This document shows, piece by piece, positions 24,142 to 27,037 of a stretch of DNA of 27,037 bases; positions within the stretch are counted from its first letter, which is position 1; every line of letters begins with the position of its first letter. Location: NCBI GenBank assembly GCA_949502025.1, contig CATBCG010000011.1, forward strand, positions 1 through 27,037, written 5' to 3'. Under the pieces are notes generated by a model. It had not been told where the DNA came from and did not search any database. It was given only the letters and a program-made list of their open reading frames with translations. This DNA comes from MGBC131033 sp910585655. GTDB lineage: Bacteria > Bacillota > Clostridia > Lachnospirales > Lachnospiraceae. Position numbers and translations under genes: made by a program.

Positions 24142-25134
24142 TTACTCGCTGCCTGCTGAGGCAGGAGTCATCTCGCATCTGTTATACTTTAATTTTCTCC
24201 TGTTTTCAAGAAAAATAGCCAGGCTTCCCCACTTTTCTATCCCAATATCCTCCGGAGTGCCGATATATTCCGGCATTTCCACCAAATCCATCGTTTGGGC
24301 TTCCTCTTTATCCGACTCCGCTATGATATCCGCTTCTGCGTCTGGCGCCTCCTCTTCTGAAAACTCTATTTCTTCCGATATCCCATCATGTTCGATAATT
24401 ACCTCTCTGCCCTCGTCCTCGCTTAGTTTCCCATAATAGTCCTTTACCGATTCAAAGTAGGTCGGTTCTGACTTTCGCTGCTGGTATTCCTCCTCATTGT
24501 AATCCCCTTGCTCCAAAGCTCTTACTTCATCGTTGATCATCAGCATCTTTTTATCCAGATAAGATACGATCTGAGCGCACTCCTTTAAATCCTCGCGGAT
24601 ATGCGCCGGGGCATTTCCTTCAAATTTATAATAGATTTTATGCTCTAAACTTGCCCAAAAATCCATCGCAATCGTCCGGATCTGAACCTCTACCTTGGTT
24701 TCTACAACATCATTTGCCAAAAAAATCGGGACAGTGATAATCATATGATAGCTCATATAACCGTTTGGCTTAGGAGACACGATATAATCCTTTACTTTCA
24801 GTACCTTTACGTCATTTTGTTTGGTAAGCAAATCTGCTATCCGGTAAATGTCTGATGCAAAGGAACAAATAATCCGAATTCCTGCCACATCATTGACATG
24901 CTTCACGATGTTTTCTACCGTCAGCTCCTGATTTTTCCGGCGAATCTTTTTTGCAATGCTCTGCAGAGATTTTACCCTTGACGTAATATGCTCAATCGGG
25001 TTATATTGATGAGCCATCTTAAACTCATTATTTAAAATCTCCAGCTTTGTATTGATTTCTTTAAGAGCAGCATCATAAAGCAAAAGCGCCCTGTTCCATT
25101 CCTCTACTTCATTATAAAACATAGGTAATTCCAT
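24142..25134 (-). CDS. Small alarmone synthetase (RelQ/YjbM-type (p)ppGpp synthetase) with acidic C-terminal extension
   Basis: A 330-aa protein whose residues 10-205 form a RelA/SpoT synthetase domain without hydrolase or TGS domains. It shows HITSRVKSLQSIAKKIRRK (49-67), DVAGIRIIC with catalytic Asp82, PKPNGYMSYHMII (121-133) and EVQIRTIAMDFWASLEH with catalytic Glu149. It should transfer pyrophosphate from ATP to GTP or GDP. RelQ-type enzymes are usually about 210-260 aa. Here a strongly acidic tail of about 110 residues follows (245-300 is very rich in Glu and Asp). ATG 25134, with GGAGG 6 nt upstream, is preferred over an upstream TTG at 25149. It is the first gene of a two-gene unit with the coiled-coil protein. 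Confidence 0.88.
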   Translation of the reverse strand: MELPMFYNEVEEWNRALLLYDAALKEINTKLEILNNEFKMAHQYNPIEHITSRVKSLQSIAKKIRRKNQELTVENIVKHVNDVAGIRIICSFASDIYRIADLLTKQNDVKVLKVKDYIVSPKPNGYMSYHMIITVPIFLANDVVETKVEVQIRTIAMDFWASLEHKIYYKFEGNAPAHIREDLKECAQIVSYLDKKMLMINDEVRALEQGDYNEEEYQQRKSEPTYFESVKDYYGKLSEDEGREVIIEHDGISEEIEFSEEEAPDAEADIIAESDKEEAQTMDLVEMPEYIGTPEDIGIEKWGSLAIFLENRRKLKYNRCEMTPASAGSE

Positions 25135-25266
25135 ACATATCCTCCACAATTTCTTTCTAACTATTTCATTCTGGTTCCTTATTTGTTATCTTAGCCTCAT
25201 TCTCTAAAAGATCGGGCTGTATACCCTTATCCTGCAGCAGCTTAAATCACTTAAACGATTGGTTAT

Positions 25267-25275
25267 ATCATAGCA
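25267..25275 (-). promoter_or_regulatory. Extended -10 promoter candidate for the alarmone synthetase operon
   Basis: The minus strand reads TGCTATGAT, an extended -10 element, with no clear -35. It implies a leader of about 125 nt before 25134. Nothing else gene-like is visible between 25135 and 25320. Confidence 0.35.
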
Positions 25276-25320
25276 TGAAATTGTGAACAGAACGTAAACA
25301 ACTTGATTTTTCATAAAGAT

Positions 25321-26322
25321 TTAATAATTGTTACTTATTTGTAGAATCTCCTGCCCATACTGGTTCCAATATTCCTCACAAGCTGCCATCGGAATCGTCA
25401 CCGCAATACTTCCGGCAGCGTAAGGAGCAATATCATATGGATTAAACACCACGTATAAATTTCCCTCTTCTATATACCAGTTTGGTTCCTCTAGCATCTG
25501 AGGCAGTACCTCTTTATAATTTGGATAAAGTGCATCCGCCCAAACCATTCCGTCCGACAACTGCTCCGTTTCCAAAAAAGCATGGATCCTCTCTAATAAA
25601 AAATTCCGAAAAGCTTCTATATCATCTGTCATCTGCTCCCAGCTAACCAATTCTCCTGTTGTCAAATCAAAATTCCAGGTCAGCACCAGGCTATTCGGAT
25701 GCGTTCCTCCGGCATATGAATATTCCACTTCATTGATACAAAGAAGACGTTCCCCTGAAAATGTCACAATATAATCCCGATCCAGGGCATAATTTAGAAA
25801 AATAGTTTCTGTCTGTTCCTGCTGCTCCTGATAGGCTAGCTGCGCCAACTCCCGGTACTCTGCAATCTGCACCTCATCCTCTGCCTTTTGAGCTTCAAAC
25901 ACCTGGTTGATCTTCTCTGCCGCCGCCGGATTCTCCGGCATAGAAACAAACGGATAATACAGACCGCTGATAAAAAGCTGCGTACCATCCTCTGCCTCAT
26001 AACTGACCGGATCGCCTATCCGTTCAATCACCAGTCTCTCCTCCTCGGAATCTCCTGTTCCGTCAATCCCCTCCGGAATGGTATCCTCTACCGGGTCTTT
26101 ATCTCCTATTGGCTTTTCCAGATCCTCCCCCGGCAGTTTATCTGAATCGTCAGGATCGTTTGTTTCGTCTGTCTCGTCCAGATTCTCTATCCCCACAGAA
26201 TCTATTGTCTCCTGCGGCTCTCCCTGATCACGACTTTTCCCGCACCCGCCACCGGTCAATACCGCCGCCGCTATCAACATCATCAGTCCTTGTCGAAGCG
26301 TCTGTCCTCTTCTCCTGTCCAT
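25321..26322 (-). CDS. Secreted lipoprotein with PdaC/RsiV-like domains (DUF4163/DUF3298 type)
   Basis: A 333-aa exported protein. A basic start and hydrophobic segment (about 11-23) end in LTGGGC, so Cys27 is a probable, though not canonical, lipoprotein cysteine. Residues 35-105 are an acidic Asp/Glu/Pro-rich linker. The folded part (about 110-333) resembles the paired domains of PdaC, RsiV and related clostridial proteins, with EVEYSYAGGTHPNS and WNFDLTTGELVSWEQM. In RsiV this unit binds lysozyme; a ligand-binding or envelope-stress role here is inference. No sigma factor gene is adjacent. I chose ATG 26322, 9 nt after AAGGAGA, because the alternative GTG at 26331 directly abuts that site. 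Confidence 0.78.
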   Translation of the reverse strand: MDRRRGQTLRQGLMMLIAAAVLTGGGCGKSRDQGEPQETIDSVGIENLDETDETNDPDDSDKLPGEDLEKPIGDKDPVEDTIPEGIDGTGDSEEERLVIERIGDPVSYEAEDGTQLFISGLYYPFVSMPENPAAAEKINQVFEAQKAEDEVQIAEYRELAQLAYQEQQEQTETIFLNYALDRDYIVTFSGERLLCINEVEYSYAGGTHPNSLVLTWNFDLTTGELVSWEQMTDDIEAFRNFLLERIHAFLETEQLSDGMVWADALYPNYKEVLPQMLEEPNWYIEEGNLYVVFNPYDIAPYAAGSIAVTIPMAACEEYWNQYGQEILQISNNY

Positions 26323-26339
26323 CGCTGTCACTCTCCTTA

Positions 26340-26476
26340 TTTTTTACTGCTTGTCTTTTCTTATGATTTTATTTCTACTTTCTTCTCTCTTCTTCTCTTT
26401 GTCTTAATTTCTTTTACCTTGATTCTTTTTATCCTTTATTTTCTTGTTTTTATCTTTTTCTTCTGCTCTCATACTA
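26340..26476 (-). other. Polypurine 5' leader of the lipoprotein mRNA
   Basis: The plus strand is made mostly of T and C over about 130 bases, so the minus-strand transcript would be mainly A and G, with many AAGA and GAAG units. I see no coding frame. It lies between the predicted promoter at 26482-26510 and the lipoprotein start. An unpaired purine-rich leader may favour ribosome loading or act in decay control. Confidence 0.5.
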
Positions 26477-26481
26477 TTATT

Positions 26482-26510
26482 AGCATACCACAATTTACGA
26501 ATTTTGTCTT
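26482..26510 (-). promoter_or_regulatory. Candidate promoter of the lipoprotein gene
   Basis: On the minus strand, AAGACA (26505-26510) and TATGCT (26482-26487) are 17 bp apart. The -35 box is only a partial match. It would produce a leader of about 150 nt. The rest of 26511-26590 is AT-rich with no gene. Confidence 0.4.
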
Positions 26511-26593
26511 TACTTTTTTCTAACTTTTATAACCTACCTAAAAGCATTTCTAGCCTTAAAATCCTCGCTTTTAGAAAAAAATCGAGAAAACAC

Positions 26594-26621
26594 TTGACTT
26601 TTTATTAAAATCATATATAAT
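26594..26621 (+). promoter_or_regulatory. Promoter of tRNA-Pro
   Basis: TTGACT (26594-26599) and TATAAT (26616-26621) are 16 bp apart. The expected start is near 26628, about 12 nt before the tRNA. Confidence 0.8.
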
Positions 26622-26639
26622 ATTTAGTGCATAAGAAAA

Positions 26640-26713
26640 CGAGGTGTGGCTAAGTTTGGTATAGCGCTGCGTTCGGGACGCAGAGGTCGCAGGTTCAAAT
26701 CCTGTCACCTCGA
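26640..26713 (+). tRNA. tRNA-Pro (anticodon CGG)
   Basis: A complete cloverleaf: acceptor CGAGGTG/CACCTCG with discriminator A, D-stem GCTA/TAGC, and anticodon stem CTGCG/CGCAG with loop TTCGGGA giving anticodon CGG. The T-arm is GCAGG-TTCAAAT-CCTGT. The CCA end is not encoded. It reads CCG proline codons. Confidence 0.95.
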
Positions 26714-26733
26714 TTATAAAAGAGTTTCTCATG

Positions 26734-26777
26734 AAAAAATAAAAAAGATATCTTGACAGATATCTTTTTTATTTTTT
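26734..26777 (+). terminator. Perfect 20-bp hairpin terminator after tRNA-Pro
   Basis: The arms at 26734-26753 and 26758-26777 are exact reverse complements around loop TGAC, with the GATATCT core flanked by A-runs and T-runs. Because the A/T tails are symmetrical it can act in both directions. Confidence 0.9.
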
Positions 26778-26831
26778 GCTCTTTCGTAATCCCTCCTCCT
26801 AAATAAAAATTCTGCTTTACAGGATTCCCCT

Positions 26832-26912
26832 CCTATGGCGAGTCGCTTTAGCGACATGTTACCGCTCCACCGCAGTACGCTCCCGAGAAGTTCGGAAAAC
26901 TTTCCTATCATA
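26832..26912. repeat. Dispersed repeat, copy 2, bordered by the right-hand intron
   Basis: This copy matches 15973-16077 but lacks about 24 internal bases. Its right end, tttcctatcata, is exactly where the intron 3' end abuts. A 60-codon minus-strand frame at 26729-26911 runs through it and the terminator and is not a credible gene. Confidence 0.7.
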
Positions 26913-27037
26913 ATCGGGTAGGAGGTAGATAATTATTTTATCTACCGACCTCCCACACCACCGTACGTACGGTTCCGTATACGGCGGTTCTTTAGTTTTC
27001 ACATACTTTCAGATAAAACTCTGTGAATGTTGGGTAT
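26912..27037 (-). mobile_element. Group II intron, class IIC, 3' end (domains V and VI), truncated by window edge
   Basis: Read on the minus strand, a 34-nt domain V (26990-26957) begins GAACCGCCGTATACGG and ends GTACGTACGGTGGT. It has the CGC triad type and near identity to the O. iheyensis class IIC intron. Domain VI follows: GGTAGATAAAATAATTATCTACC at 26943-26921 forms a stem-loop with a bulged-A region, ending CTACCCGATT near 26912. The 5' part of the intron lies to the right of the window. The 3' exon is the dispersed repeat. It is a different copy from the intron at 1-132, of which only the 5' end is seen. Confidence 0.85.
26992..27037 (-). CDS. Possible C-terminal end of the intron reverse transcriptase/maturase
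   Basis: One minus-strand frame is open from the window edge for 14 codons (ending FYLKVCEN) and stops with TAA at 26994-26992, directly before domain V. Class IIC introns often end their protein at this point. Only the tail is visible, so the assignment rests on position. Confidence 0.4.
   Translation of the reverse strand, partial: YPTFTEFYLKVCEN

Noticed and set aside
26729..26911. 60-codon minus-strand frame beginning MIGKFSELL
   Set aside because: It lies within the dispersed repeat and the tRNA terminator. The similar frame in the other repeat copy shows that it is repeat-derived, not a conserved protein.
1..27037. CRISPR arrays, riboswitches, T-boxes, rRNA
   Set aside because: I found no regularly spaced repeats of CRISPR type and no leader with recognisable riboswitch or T-box elements; only one tRNA is present.

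Overview
The window looks like chromosomal DNA from an anaerobic Firmicute of class Clostridia, most probably a Lachnospiraceae relative. The main evidence is a SCIFF precursor peptide with its radical-SAM maturase, class IIC group II introns, a Fe-S aldo/keto reductase, a clostridial-type Na/phosphate symporter with PhoB/PhoR, and strong purine-rich ribosome binding sites throughout. No rRNA, CRISPR array, phage structural gene or complete insertion sequence is present. The genus cannot be fixed from sequence alone.

Layout. (1) 1-132 is the 5' end of a class IIC group II intron on the minus strand, inserted directly after the T-tract of a terminator. (2) 134-1815 is an AT-rich module on the minus strand: an 80-aa unknown protein and a HipA/CtkA-like kinase, bracketed by a 21-bp near-perfect direct repeat whose two copies each carry a TATAAT box. 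(3) 1828-6717 is a probable minus-strand operon of a heterodimeric ABC exporter followed by an APH-like kinase, driven by a good sigma-A promoter overlapped by a 31-bp dyad. (4) 6742-9856, plus strand: a membrane-anchored SGNH hydrolase, then a 696-aa protein joining an aldo/keto reductase, a two-cluster ferredoxin-like domain and three S1 RNA-binding domains. (5) 9876-14106, minus strand: an AT-rich type IIS restriction-modification island with a double D12 adenine methylase (HTH at its N-terminus) and an AlwI-family endonuclease. (6) 14154-16041, plus strand: the SCIFF peptide and maturase. (7) A minus-strand type B carboxylesterase diverges from a plus-strand Orn/Lys/Arg-type decarboxylase. 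(8) 19357-23408, minus strand: Na/Pi symporter, PhoB-like regulator and PhoR-like kinase, preceded by ATGTAAA repeats at 11/22-bp spacing that look like a Pho box. (9) 23436-25275, minus strand: a small alarmone synthetase with a long acidic tail and a tail-anchored coiled-coil protein. (10) A minus-strand RsiV/PdaC-like lipoprotein with an unusual polypurine leader. (11) tRNA-Pro(CGG) with a perfect 20-bp hairpin terminator. (12) A dispersed repeat (second copy at 15973-16077) interrupted by the 3' end of another class IIC intron that runs off the right edge.

How the parts work together. The core is stress and nutrient physiology: phosphate sensing and uptake, alarmone synthesis, drug or peptide export, amino acid decarboxylation and a RiPP. 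Low-GC accessory modules (the HipA-like pair and the R-M system) and selfish RNAs have settled at terminators and gene junctions. The strongest candidates for something undescribed are the reductase/Fe-S/S1 fusion, the alarmone synthetase with its membrane coiled-coil partner, and the repeat-flanked HipA-like kinase pair.
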